From positions 59,129,584-59,193,583 of the forward strand of contig OZ022346.1 of NCBI GenBank assembly GCA_963989245.1: a DNA stretch of 64,000 nt, in the 5' to 3' direction. Source of the stretch: Nansenia antarctica (taxonomy: Eukaryota; Chordata; Actinopteri; Argentiniformes; Microstomatidae). Under the pieces are notes generated by a model that made no database searches, was not told the origin of the DNA, and saw only the letters and a list, made by a program, of their open reading frames with translations. The first letter of the stretch is position 1. The number at the start of each line of letters is the position of its first letter. Both the position numbers and the translations under genes were made by a program. Positions 31,371 to 42,849 of the stretch are shown piece by piece.

Positions 31371-34300
31371 GTAAGTCACACATGCTGCTAACGCTAACAC
31401 GTGCTGCTAACCCCTAACACATGCTGCTAACGCTAACACATGCTGCTAACCCCTAACACATGCTGCTAACCCTTAACACATGCTGCTAACACTAACACAT
31501 GCTGCTAACCCTAAAACATGAAAGGGCAATTGGTAATTAAACAGTAGGTAATTAAAGAGTAGGTAGTTAAAGGGCAGTTGGTAACTAAACAGTAGGTAAT
31601 TAAACAGTAGGTAATTAAACAGTTGGTAGTTAAAGGGCAGAACTATAAGCACGTCTAACATGTATGATAAGGCAGCAAGCTGGCTTGGAAGGGAGCTGCC
31701 AGTCAAGTGTGCAAAGGCCACGCCCACACAGCCTCAGAACTGTCTGACCAGGAAGTAGAGCCTAACTAGAAGATTATTTTCATAGTTTATTATGTGTCAA
31801 CATTTTTCCTGGACACAAAATACATTTGGAACCATTTAATGTTTACTTTCCAGACCCTTAAATTACAGCAAATGCAATCAGTAATATTATTATTGCATTT
31901 GCAGGACGTGTCCTGTCAGTCTAGATGGGAGTTCAGTGAACTGTCTGTCATGTCTAATCAACCTGCGTTGTTTCTGCCTCCAGTGTTTCCAGCCGCAGGT
32001 CCTCTTCAGCTCATGTAACCATGGTAACCATGTATGAACCAGAATGCACCGAGTCCCCCAGATCTGGCCGTGGTTCTCCAGCCCTGAAAAGCCCACATTG
32101 GGGTCCAGAGATGGTGGCAGTGAAGCTGGAGGAAGAGGATGTAGAGGAGAATGGTGTGATGGTGAAAGAAGAGGATGGAGGAGGCCAAAGGAGGGAGGAG
32201 GGAGTGATGGTGAAAAGCCCACAGTGGGGTCCAGAGATGGTGGCAGTGAAGCTGGAGGAAGAGGATGGAGAGGAGAATGGTGTGATGTTGAAAGAAGAGG
32301 ATGGAGGAGACCAAAGGAGGGAGGAGGGAGTGATGGTGAATCAAGAGGACAGAGGAAGAGTGGAGATGAAAGACAGTGAGATGGATGGTAAGTCTTTGTT
32401 ATTGGTGAGTGTCATTGCACTGTTGTAAAACCAATGCTGCCAGTGCAGTGTAAGTCAGTCAGTACCTGCATCGTCTGACAGTCCTGCTCTCTCCCGCTGT
32501 GTGGGGTTGATATATCAGGGCTAGTTCCCCAATCTAACCCAGTCCTGGACTACAGGACAGCCACATGTAAACACTTTTATCCCCAATCTAACCCAGTCCT
32601 GGACTACAGGACAGCCACATGTAAACACTTTTATCCAAAGTGACTTACTACATTTGTCTAAAGTAAGTGAATCAGTTTACAAAATTGGGGAATAAAACAT
32701 AATAAAAACAGACAAGAGAGAAATATGATAGAAAATCCATTTTAGGAATAGCAACTGCACTCTACTGCTCTCTACTGCCCTCTACTGCCCTCTACTGCCC
32801 TCTACTGCTCTCTACTGCCCCCTGCTGTTCTCTACTGCTCTCTACTGCTCTCTACTGCCCCCTGCTTTTCTCTACTGCTCTCTACTGCTCTCTACTGCCC
32901 TCTACTGCACTCTACTGCACTCTACTGCCCTCTACTGCTCTCTACTGCTCTCTACTGCCCCCTGCTGTTCTCTACTGCTCTCTACTGCCCTCTACTGCAC
33001 TCTACTGCACTCTACTGCCCTCTACTGCTCTCTACTGCCCCCTGCTGTTCTCTACTGCTCTCAACTGCCCTCTACTGCTCTCTACTGCACTCTACTGCAC
33101 TCTACTGTCCTCTACTGTCCTCTACTGCCCTCTACTGCCCTCTACTGCACTCTACTGCTCTCTACTGCTCTCTACTGCCCTCTACTGCCCTCTACTGCTC
33201 TCTACTGCCCTCTACCGCCCTCTACTGCCCTCTACTGCCCTCTGCTGCTCTCTACTGCCCTCTACTGCCCTCTACTGCTCTCTACTGTCCTCCACGGCTC
33301 TCTCCTCTACTGCTCTCTACTGCTCTCTACTGCCCTCTACTGCTCTCTACTTCCTTCTACTGCTCTCTACTGTCACACAATTATTCAGAGGTTTGAACGA
33401 GATTATTAACACCCGAACAGCCATGGGTGGGGTCATTAACACTAGAACAGCCATGGGTGGGGTCATTAACACTAGAACAGCCACGGGTGGGGTCATTAAC
33501 ACTAGAACTGCCATGGGTTGGGTCATTAACACTAGAACAGCCATGGGTTGGGTCATTAACACTAGAACAGCCATGGGTGGGGTCATTAACACTAGAACAG
33601 CCATGGGTGGGGTCGTTAACACTAGAACAGCCATGGGTGGGGTCAATAACACTAGAACAGCCATGGGTGGGGTCATTAACACTAGAACAGCCATTGGTGG
33701 GGTCATTAACACTAGAACAGCCATGGGTGGGGTCATTAACACTAGAACAGCCACGGGTGGGGTCATTAACACTAGAAGTCACGGACGGGGTCTTTTTTTT
33801 GGGGGGGGGGGGAATTTTCTTTTTATTGTCAATGGTCATTGGTTACAACAATCGTCATTACATTCAACATATCACAATCAACTCAGTTCCTATGACCAAA
33901 GTCTTTTTTTCTTTTTTATATTAAGTAAAGTAAAGACAAGACCAAACGAAAACAAAAACAAACAAAGAAAAAAGAAAAACAATAGCGAGTGAACTTTGGG
34001 AGCTTTCATCTTACATAGATTAGAATAGAAAATTATTCAAGAAAATAAACACAATTACATCACCCTCTCATGTTCTTTTAACAATTCAACAGAAATCTGA
34101 CCTTACAGGTTTAACATATCCAGTCCATTTCGTCCAGATCCGATAGAATTTTTCTACCTGAATTCTAAGGGAGTATGACATCTTTTCCATTACATATATA
34201 TCATGAATTATATCTATCCATTCATCCACTGTGGGTACGTCTGGCTTTAACCATTTTCTTGTGATAGCCTTTTTACTTGCTACCAGAAGTATCAATATCA

Positions 34301-37300
34301 ATTTTCTGTCGTTATTGTCCCAATTTTCGAATGGGATGTTTCCCAGGTATAAGGTGTCACATTTGAAGGGGATGTTAATTTCAAAAATAGCTTCCAGATT
34401 ATTGTGTATCTCCCGCCAAAATGGGACTAGATTTGGGCATTCCCAGAATACATGGTAGTGATTGGCTTCATTCAGTCCACAGGATCTCCAACACGCTACA
34501 CCCGTCCCCTGATGTCGTTTTTGTAGGGGGGTGATAAAAAATCTTGTAAGGTTTTTCCAACTAAATTCTCGCCACGTATTTGAGCATGTCGTTTCCCATT
34601 GTAGTTTACATAATCTGTCCCAATCCTCCTCAGAAATAGTAAAATTACCCTCTTTCTCCCATTTCTCTTTAATATATATTGTATTGACTGTTTTGAGATT
34701 GATCTGGCGGAAGCCATTGTATAGTCTAGATACCACCTTGTTGCATATCAATGATTTGCTTGCTGATGTAAATACTTCCATAATTCCTGTTACCCCCTCT
34801 TCTGATACTCCCCCTAAATTCTGATTGAAATGGTGTCGGACCTGGAGATACCTATAGAAATCATTTTGTTCCTAACCATGTTTTCTCTGTAGCGATTCAA
34901 AGCTATGGAATGCCCCCTTGTGGACAAAAGTTAAATAGTTCGAAAGACCTTTTTCAACCCAGACTTTAAATCTAGCATCTGTTTTGTTTGGAGGGAAGTC
35001 TGTGTCATATGCAGTGCACACCATCTTAGCATTTTAAGTGAGTCCCTTATACCACACAGTTTCACTGTCTCCTGCCAAATCTTCAAAGCCACGTTAATCC
35101 AGGGATTCTTTTTATTTGTCATGTTGTTTATGAATTCACTATCTGCAACTATCGCTGCTATTTGAACCCCTTCTGTCATTGCACTCTCAATTTCCTTCCA
35201 TCTTGCAGAGTATGATGGAGTACACCAACACACTACAGGCCTTAATTGAGCTGCGCAATAGTATTCTCGTAAGCAAGGAAGGCCAAATCCCCCGTTTTCT
35301 TTTCTTAACTGTAGAGTTTTGTATCTGATTCTGGGTTTTTTCCCTTGCCATAAATATCTAGATATTAATTTGTCCCATTCTATAAATTGCTTAGCAGGTA
35401 TCTCCACTGGAAGAGTCTGGAATTAATACAGTAACCTTGGTAGGATGTTCATCTTAACAGACTCCACCCTAGAGCTCAAACTCAAGAAGGGAATGAGACT
35501 CCACCGTAGTACATCTGATTTTAGTTTTACATTCAAAGGGCCATAATTAAGATCAGATAATTGAGACATCTTTTGGCAGGTTAACACCTAGGTATTTTAT
35601 TGAATCTGCATCCCATTTCAGGTTATATTTCCCTCTAATATCGTTGGGTGGGTCATAGTTAAGTGTTAGTACCTGGGTCTTCTGAATATTTAGTTTGTAA
35701 CCTGAAAGTGTCCCATATTCCTCTAATAAACCCATCAATTTTGGGATTGTCTGTGTGGGCTGTGTTAGAACGGATGGGGTCATTAACACTAGAACAGCCA
35801 TGGGTGTTGTCATTAACACTAGAACAGCCATGGGTGGGGTCATTAACACCAGAAGTCACAGATGGGGTCATTAACACTAAAACAGCCATGGGTGGGGTCA
35901 TTAACACTAGAACAGCCATGGGTGGGGTCATTAACACTAGAACGGCCATGGGTGGGGTCATTAACACTAGAACAGCCATGGGTGGGGTCATTAACACTAG
36001 AACAGCCATGGGTGGGGTCATTAACACTAGAACAGCCATGGGTGGGGTCATTAACACTAGAACGGCCATGGGTGGGGTCATTAACACTAGAACAGCCATG
36101 GGTGGGGTCATTTGACCTAGTGAGTAAAAATAGATTCTACCTTTGAAGTCGATCAAATTTCAGGACCCTCCTTTCATGACTTTTCCGAGATAAGTGCGTT
36201 CTACCACCCAGTATCCTGACATGTTCTAAATCTACCTCGTATAAAGCTATTTCTATAACAGGTTTTACCCCAGTTACATACGCAGTAGTGATAGGATATT
36301 ATATGTCTATGTACAGACAGTTATGAATGATAAACTTAACAGTAGGTCTCGCTATAGCTATCGCAGCAAAGTACTTGCAGTAGCCTACATTTGATTATGT
36401 CTGTAATCCTCAACGGATTTTCATGGAACATGGAACAAATACAATTTTATTTATGATACAGTATATAATGTGTATAAAGTGTATTTATGATACAGTATAT
36501 AATGTATATCAATTTAAAAATATTAGCATATTTATTACTATTATTTTTAAATAATGATAATCAACCTCTTCTGCATCATATGTGCAGCCACTCCCCGTGA
36601 TAATCTGACCGTAATCCTGTATGGTGGTACGATGCTTGTAGGAGGTGCAGAGGTTTGTCTCTCTGAGACATACTTAGATAGATTAACAAATGTTGATATT
36701 TAATTTCTCTCTATATTTTTTTTTCTTAATATCCTAATGCTGTATGTAAAGCACTTTGAATTGCCCTTGTTGTATCAAATGTGCTATACAAATAAACTTG
36801 CCTATGTAACCCTGTATATGTTCCTATTCTTACAGACCAGCAGAGCTCCAACCCAGGTTCAGACAGCGAGATGGAGGCTTCTGCTTACTCGGTGTCAGAG
36901 AGCCAGAGGACACACCTTGGGTCCCCTGATGCAGAGACAGAAGGACAGAACCACCGGAAGGACAATCTTATTAGGCTCCAGCCACCACCTCCCACCCACA
37001 GGGACCATCACTCTCCCAACATTAAAGAAGAGTACGACACACCGTGGGACAGGTTTCTACGGGACTTTATCAAAAACCAAAAGGCCAAAGATGAGATGCT
37101 CAGCAGAGTTACGTCAGGGTGTCACCTCTCTGAAGCAGCGAATGACATGGATAGTGACAGTAATGACATGGATAGTGACAGTAATGACATGAATAGTGAC
37201 AGTAACGGCAGTTCAGTCAAGACTGGAGGTCAGGAGGTCAAGATCGAAGAGTGCTATGGTAGGAATTCCTCTCAGCAAAGGCCAACCACGGGCCGCGCTA

Positions 37301-40300
37301 GAGCTGACCAATCACATCCTGAGTCAGGTGGTCACAAGAGCAGCTCAGTGATTGGATTACAGGAGCAGCAGAGAAGGACAGCGGCAGGGCAAACCTCTAA
37401 GCAAAGGAAACATAGTTGTGGTCATGAGGACATGCGCCAGTGCTACGTCCAGTGTGGGAAGAAACTAAACACGGCGGATATTGTGAAAATACAGCAGCGA
37501 ATTAGAAGACCAGACCAACACCGTTGTGCTACAACTGATCAGTAAGTCACACATGCTGCTAACGCTAACACGTGCTGCTAACCCCTAACACATGCTGCTA
37601 ACGCTAACACATGCTGCTAACGCTAACACATGCTGCTAACCCCTAACACATGCTGCTAACACTAACACATGCTGCTAACCCTAAAACATGAAAGGGCAAT
37701 TGGTAATTAAACAGTAGGTAATTAAAGAGTAGGTAGTTAAAGGGCAGTTGGTAACTAAACAGTAGGTAATTAAACAGTTGGTAGTTAAAGGGCAGAACTA
37801 TAAGCACGTCTAACAGATGAATGTCATGTATGATAAGGCAGCAAGCTGGCTTGGAAGGGAGCTGCCAGTCAAGCGTGCAAAGGCCACGCCCACACAGCCT
37901 CAGAACTGTCTGACCAGGAAGTAGAGCCTAACTAGAAGATTATTTTCATAGTTTATTATGTGTCAACATTTTTCCTGGACACAAAATACATTTGGAACCA
38001 TTTAATGTTTACTTTCCAGACCCTTAAATTACAGCAAATGCAATCAGTAATATTATTATTGCATTTGCAGGACGTGTCCTGTCAGTCTAGATGGGAGTTC
38101 AGTGAACTGTTTGTCTGTCATGTCTAATCGACCTGCGTTTGTTCTGCCTCCAGTGTTTCCAGCCGCAGGTCCTCTTCAGCTCATGTAACCATGGTAACCA
38201 TGTATGAACCAGAATGCACCGAGTCCCCCAGATCTGGCCGTGGTTCTCCAGCCCTGAAAAGCCCACATTGGGACAGAGGAAGAGGAAGAGGACAGAGGAA
38301 GAGTGGAGGACAAGAGGACAGAGGAAGAGTGGAGATGAAAGACAGTGAGATGGATGGTAAGTCTTTGTTATTGGTGAGTGTCATTGCACTGTTGTAAAAC
38401 CAATGCTGCCAGTGCAGTGTAAGTCAGTCAGTACCTGCATCGTCTGACAGTCCTGCTCTCTCCCACTGTGTGGGGTTGATATATCAGGGCTAGTTCCCCA
38501 ATCTAACCCAGTCCTGGACTACAGGACAGCCACATGTAAACACTTTTATCCCCAATCTAACCCAGTCCTGGACTACAGGACAGCCACATGTAAACACTTT
38601 TATCCAAAGTGACTTACTACATTTGTCTAAAGTAAGTGAATCAGTTTACACAATTGGGGAATAAAACATAATAAAAACAGACAAGAGAGAAATATGATAG
38701 AAAATCCATTTTAGGAATAGCAACTGCACTCTACTGCTCTCTACTGCTCTCTACTGCCCTCTACTGCCCCCTGCTGTTCTCTACTGCCCCCTACTGCTCT
38801 CTACTGCCCCCTGCTGTTCTCTACTGCTCTCTACTGCCCCCTGCTGTTCTCTACTGCTCTCTACTGCACTCTACTGCACTCTACTGCCCTCTACTGCTCT
38901 CTACTGCACTCTACTGCCCTCTACTGCTCTCTACTGCTCTCTACTGCTCTCTACTGCTCTCTACTGCCCTCTACTGCCCTCTACTGCTCTCTACTGCCCT
39001 CTACCGCCCTCTACCGCCCTCTACCGCCCTCTGCTGCCCTCTACTGCCCTCTACTGCCCTCTTCTGTCCTCTACTGCTCTCTACTGCCCTCTACTGCTCT
39101 CTACTGCCCTCTACTGCTCTCTACTGTCACAAAATTATTCAGAGCTTTGAACGAGATTATTAACACCCGAACAGCCATGGGTGGGGTCATTAACACTAGA
39201 ACAGCCATGGGTGGGGTCATTAACACTAGAACAGCCACGGGTGGGGTCATTGACACTAGAACAGCCATGGGTTGGGTCATTAACACTAGAACAGCCATGG
39301 GTTGGGTCATTAACACTAGAACAGCCATGGATGGGGTCATTAACACTAGAACAGCCATGGGTGGGGTCGTTAACACTAGAACAGCCATGGGTGGGGTCAA
39401 TAACACTAGAACAGCCATGGGTGGGGTCATTAACACTAGAACAGCCATGGGTGGGGTCATTAACACTAGAACAGCCATGGGTGGGGTCATTAACACTAGA
39501 ACAGCCACGGGTGGGGTCATTAACACTAGAAGTCACGGATGGGGTCATTAACACTAGAACAGCCATGGGTGTTGTCATTAACACTAGAACAGCCATGGGT
39601 GTTGTCATTAACACTAGAACAGCCATGGGTGTTGTCATTAACACTAGAACAGCCATGGGTGGGGTCATTAACACTAGTCACAGATGGGGTCATTATGAAT
39701 GAATGAATGGTCTTTATTGTCATTGATATAGTACAGGTACCAAACAACGAAATTTGGGAGGGGGGGCTCCCATGGGTGGGGTCATTTAACCTAGTGAGTA
39801 AAAATAAATTCTACCTTTTAAGTCGATCAAATTTCAGGACCCTCCTTTCATGACTTATCCGAGATAAGTGCGTTCTACCACCCAGTATCCTGACATGTTC
39901 TAAATCTACTTCGTATAAAGCTATTTCAATCACAGGTTTTAGCCCAGTTACATACGCAGTAGTGATAGGATATTATATGTCAATGTACAGACAGTTATGA
40001 ATGCTAAACTGTACAGTAGGTCTCGCTATAGCTATCGCAGCAAAGTACTTGCAGTAGCCTACATTTGATTATGTCTGTAATCCTCAACTGATTTTCATGG
40101 AACAACATGGAACAAATACAATTGTATTTATGATACAGTATATAATGTGTATTAAGTGTATTTATGATGCAGTATATAATGTATATCAATTTTCAAATAT
40201 TAGCATATTTATTACTATTATTTTGTAATAATGATAATCAACCTCTTTTGCATCATATGTGCAGCCACTCCCCGTGATAATCTGACCGTAATCCTGTATG

Positions 40301-40813
40301 GTGGTACGATGCTTGTAGGAGGTGCAGAGGTTTATCTCTCTGAGAGACTTACTTAGATAGATAAACAAATGTTGATATTTAATTTCTCTCTATATTTTTT
40401 TTTCTTAATATCCTAATGCTGTATGTAAAGCACTTTGAATTGCCCTTGTTGTATAAAATGTGCTATACAAATAAACTTGCCTATGTAACCCTGTATATGT
40501 TCCTATTCTTACAGACCAGCAGAGCTCCAACCCAGGTTCAGACAGCGAGCCCAGCTCCACCACACCAGGAAACCATCAACAACACAGGAGCTCGAGGCGG
40601 AAGAATCACCTTAAAACACACCCACAGACTTACACCGGAGAGAAGACCTACCGCTGCCCACTGTGTGGGAAGAGTTTTAGTGGAGGAGGAGCCCTGAAGA
40701 AGCATCACAGAATACACACTGGGGAGAAACCATACCACTGCTCCCAGTGTGGGAAGAGTTTCAATCAATCAGGAAGTCTAAAGAAGCATCAGAGAACACA
40801 CACAGGAGAGTAA
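30706..40813 (+). CDS. C2H2 zinc-finger protein with internally duplicated N-terminal exons
   Basis: Five exons join in a single open frame: 30706-31370, 31984-32387, 36836-37541, 38154-38356, 40515-40813 (758 codons plus stop). All borders are GT/AG and the phases match. The product would have two copies of an acidic/polar N-terminal region (MEASAYSVSESQRTHLGSP ... DSDSND repeats), acidic VKLEEED modules and two C-terminal C2H2 fingers (CPLCGKSFSGGGALKKHHRIH and CSQCGKSFNQSGSLKKHQRTH). Fingers of this type bind DNA in the nucleus. The exon pair 1-2 is duplicated as exons 3-4 (see findings). I do not recognise the exact family. The finger array stops early at TAA, so the product may be non-functional. 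Confidence 0.62.
31375..31640. repeat. Intronic minisatellites after exon A1
   Basis: Two short arrays: about eight units of an 18-20 bp ACATGCTGCTAACCCCTAAC type (31378-31518), then repeats of GTAGGTAATTAAACA type (31540-31640). The same arrays follow exon B1 at about 37546-37800 with fewer units. Confidence 0.85.
31984..32387 (+). CDS. Zinc-finger gene exon A2 (acidic modules)
   Basis: It starts after a TTTCTGCCTCCAG acceptor and ends at GATG|GTAAGT. It encodes VTMVTMYEPECTESPRSGRG, then two tandem copies of a roughly 40-residue acidic module (SPHWGPEMVAVKLEEED at about 32091 and SPQWGPEMVAVKLEEED at about 32217). Exon B2 lacks both modules, so they were duplicated or lost after the gene duplication. 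Confidence 0.65.
32757..33371. repeat. Decamer array (CTCTACTGCC)n, unit A
   Basis: About 60 decamers with point variants (CTCTACTGCT, CCCTGCTGTT). On the minus strand, overlapping units read GCAGTAGAGGGCAG, which differs from the CTCF core CCASYAGRKGGCRS at the first position only. The matching array in unit B is at 38727-39127. Confidence 0.9.
33396..33785. repeat. 30-bp minisatellite, unit A left part
   Basis: Thirteen or so units of ATTAACACTAGAACAGCC plus ATGGGTGGGGTC. Since 30 is a multiple of three and most frames lack stops, it gives open frames such as INTRTAMGGV repeats, which are not genes. The array continues at 35772-36115 beyond an L1 insertion. Confidence 0.95.
33793..35771 (-). 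mobile_element. 5'-truncated L1-type LINE inserted in the minisatellite
   Basis: Minus-strand fragments of the C-terminal half of L1-type ORF2: LKWDADSIKYLGVNLPKD (35580-35640), FIEWDKLISRYLWQGKKPR (35340-35400), HQGTGVACWRSCGLNEANHY (about 34450-34500). Their separate frames show decay. The 3' end has a C-run and eight A next to the target. The flanks GGACGGGGTC (33783-33792) and GGATGGGGTC (35772-35781) form the duplicated target, and the minisatellite resumes exactly. No reverse-transcriptase catalytic motif is included. Confidence 0.85.
35772..36115. repeat. 30-bp minisatellite, unit A right part
   Basis: About eleven further units of the same 30-bp repeat, including one with GGGTGTTGTC, the variant found at the matching place in unit B (39560-39650). 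Confidence 0.95.
36116..36835. other. Intron sequence before the fused exon
   Basis: Matches 39793-40514 of unit B closely. It contains a LINE or SINE 3' end (about 36739-36800: AAAGCACTTTGAATTGCC and GCTATACAAATAAACTTG). No coding sequence. It ends in the acceptor TTCCTATTCTTACAG. Confidence 0.7.
36836..37541 (+). CDS. Zinc-finger gene exon B1, fused exon
   Basis: The first 35 bp (36836-36870) match the start of the finger exon at 40515 (QQSSNPGSDSE). They join directly, in frame, to a copy of exon A1 beginning with its ATG. The exon ends at the same CA|GTAAGT donor. Relative to A1 it lacks several Pro codons and has three NDM(D/N)SDS repeats instead of two. It lets unit A splice into unit B without a frame change. 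Confidence 0.65.
38154..38356 (+). CDS. Zinc-finger gene exon B2
   Basis: Copy of exon A2 with the same acceptor and GATG|GTAAGT donor. It is shorter: after ALKSPHW it goes straight to an Arg/Gly-rich stretch and DRGRVEMKDSEMD, without the acidic VKLEEED modules. Confidence 0.62.
38727..39127. repeat. Decamer array (CTCTACTGCC)n, unit B
   Basis: About 40 decamers, the counterpart of 32757-33371 but roughly 200 bp shorter, with the same CCCCTGCTGTT variants. Confidence 0.9.
39150..39690. repeat. 30-bp minisatellite, unit B
   Basis: About eighteen units of the 30-bp repeat in one uninterrupted array. It includes the sequence GTCACGGATGGGGTCATTAA (39533-39552), the empty counterpart of the L1 target in unit A. 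Confidence 0.95.
39691..39767 (-). repeat. LINE 3' tail with (TTCA)n, only in unit B
   Basis: The reverse complement reads CCAAATTTCGTTGTTTGGTA then CAATGACAATAAAGACC and tandem ATTC, the same tail as at 4151-4235. It interrupts the end of the minisatellite. The same place in unit A lacks it. Confidence 0.75.
40515..40813 (+). CDS. Zinc-finger gene terminal exon, two C2H2 fingers
   Basis: After a TATTCTTACAG acceptor it encodes a Ser/Pro-rich linker, a partial finger end (HLKTHPQTYTGEKTYRCP) and two complete C2H2 fingers with TGEKPY linkers. TAA at 40811 falls where a Lys codon (TGEK) is expected, and after CCATACCACTGCTC the finger similarity ends at about 40835. Related genes normally have longer arrays, so the exon looks truncated. 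Confidence 0.75.
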
Positions 40814-41046
40814 CCATACCACTGCTCTGGAAACGATCGTAGCTGTACGTCGGGTATTACCTACTGGTTATGCAGAGTTATTACAGCCATGTGAGCCGCA
40901 CTGCCTATACTGTAATTCATGCGAAGTGAATGTGGCTCGTAATAAAATTAACGATGTTGTTATCAGCCGAGAAAATGAGTTAAGAAATGATTTTCTTTTA
41001 CAACTTGAGTACAAGCATTTGCCTGGTTAGTAATCAAACGTTAAAT
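40814..41046. other. No recognised feature
   Basis: Sequence between the broken finger exon and the inverted-repeat element. No gene seen. Confidence 0.4.
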
Positions 41047-41144
41047 CACCCTTCTCTGCCCTCCCGCTTCCAGACGAACGCCTACCCTATATTTTAGCAC
41101 TTGGCTTAATTCAGCCGCTTTTCTTTGAGCCGCTATTCACCTGC

Positions 41145-41623
41145 TGTTACGGCTGTAGTGGTTGCAGCCGTAGTGTGTGTGTTGTTTCTTGTGTTGTTTC
41201 TCCCAGGTGATTGTCCTTCCTCCTGCCTGCGGCCATGGCGACGGCCTGATTGAGCACAGGTGTGCTTGAGAGTTGTTCTTGTTTTGGTTATTGTTAAATG
41301 CAGCTGTAATTTTGTATACCTTAGTTTTGTCGTTTGTGTTTATTAGTCTTAGGTTCAGTGTTTAGTGTTATTTGTAGTTTGATCACTAGGCCTATTAAGT
41401 TTTTTCATTTATTCTTTATTACCGTTAATATTATATATTCATTCGCTCTTTGTTTTGATAGAGTAGTTTTAAGTTCAGGAGTTTCACGGAAACCAGTTTT
41501 TTGTTTATTCTAAAATAAATCTTGTTTATTTTACATTGCCGTTTCTCCTCTCATTCTTGTCCCCCCGGTTTTATTTAATTGTTACCCCCCCCTAATTCCT
41601 AGACCATCTAGGGGGTCGTAACA
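41145..41623 (+). mobile_element. Solo LTR
   Basis: 479 bp starting TGTTACGG and ending CGTAACA, flanked by CCTGC on both sides (41140-41144, 41624-41628). It has a polyadenylation-like AAAATAAATC near the right end. A 5-bp duplication and TG...CA ends fit a Gypsy- or retrovirus-type LTR left after recombination. The termini resemble the blocks at 2751 and 9641. Confidence 0.85.
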
Positions 41624-42139
41624 CCTGCGTTCAATTTAAAGTATATTTGGTATTTATAGAAGGAAGCACGTATGCAATGTTAAACAAGTGCAGCTCGTTT
41701 TATAAATTATGCTTACGTCCGTTTAGAAAAATGTGCTCACGTGAAAGTCAAAGATGACGTTCAAGTACCTTTTTATAAATGAGGCCCCAGGGGTGGCCAA
41801 CCAGTTGGAGACTAAGAGCCCCAAATAATTGTTGGGGTACCAGAAAGAGCCACATCATACATGCAGGCTCACAAAAGCTCTCACTCACACACACGCAATA
41901 CATTTCCAATAGGCTATGAGACCAGTGGTGTCATTTCAGCAAAAGCCAAGGCATGGCAAGGTACAGAATAGGGGGGTTGAGGGGGGGTTTCAAATCAGTT
42001 GTGCAATAGTCTATTTTGGTGAGTTCTTTCTATACAATTGACTTATATTACATTAAGGTAATGAATAAAGGAGACAGCTACAGTATGTAGGTAGTAATCT
42101 ACATCTTTCCTAGCAGGTGGACCTGGTTCAATCTCCTTA

Positions 42140-42660
42140 GAAACAGAATAGATAGAATAGAATAGACTTTATTGTCGTTGTACAGTTGCCTATACAAGGA
42201 AATTGTAGTGGCTTTTCCGAAGGTGCAAAAAAACAGAAAACATATTCACATATTCACAAACATATACACATATAAGATAAACATTTATGAACATGTCTTA
42301 TGTCTACTGTTCAGTGTTCTGATGGTCCATGGGTAGAAACTGTTGGACAGCCTGTTTGTTCTAGCCTTTATGCTCCTGTACCTCACTCCAGAGCGCATCA
42401 GGCTGAACAGGTGGTGACCAGGGTGGAGGTGGTCTTTAAGAATCATTCCTGCTCTGGAGAGGCACCGAGAGCGTGCCACGTCATCCAGGGAGGGCAGGGG
42501 ACAGCCGATTACTTTTTCCGCTGACTTCACCACTCTCTGCAGTCTCTTTTTGTCCACTACCTTGCAGCCAGCGTACCATGCTGTGATGGAGAATGTCAGC
42601 ACACTCTCAATGATGGAGTGGTAGAAGGTTACCAGCAGCTTCTCCTCCACCCTGTTTCTT
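42140..42660 (-). pseudogene. L2-type LINE reverse-transcriptase C-terminal fragment
   Basis: The minus strand encodes EEKLLVTFYHSIIESVLTF and CPLPSLDDVARSRCLSRAG, then HPGHHLFSLMRSGVRYRSIK. This is the C-terminal end found in abundant fish LINEs (L2/Maui-like; clade assignment uncertain). The 3' end has CAATAAAGTCTATTC with tandem TATTC. About 120 codons are open. There is no catalytic motif. Confidence 0.78.
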
Positions 42661-42849
42661 TTGAGAACATTACAGATTTAGCTATTCTCAACTCTAAATC
42701 AACTGCACTGTTAAAACATTATTATTATTTTTTTTACATATTTGTGTTACAGCTCACCTATTACAAGTGAGACGATTGACAATATCAAAAACATGCTTGC
42801 ACACACACATATAACTTACTCACACACAAGTTAGTGTTACTGGCCCCAA

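Noticed and set aside
31372..31374. Stop codon as the end of a 222-residue protein (and the same at 37543)
   Set aside because: The TAA is part of a consensus GTAAGT donor. The phase continues perfectly into the next exon.
33347..33992. Open frames of INTRTAMGGV, VLMTPPMA and GSLTLEQPWV repeats here and at 35659-36156 and 39101-39702
   Set aside because: By-products of a 30-bp repeat divisible by three. No start context, no domain, and present on both strands.
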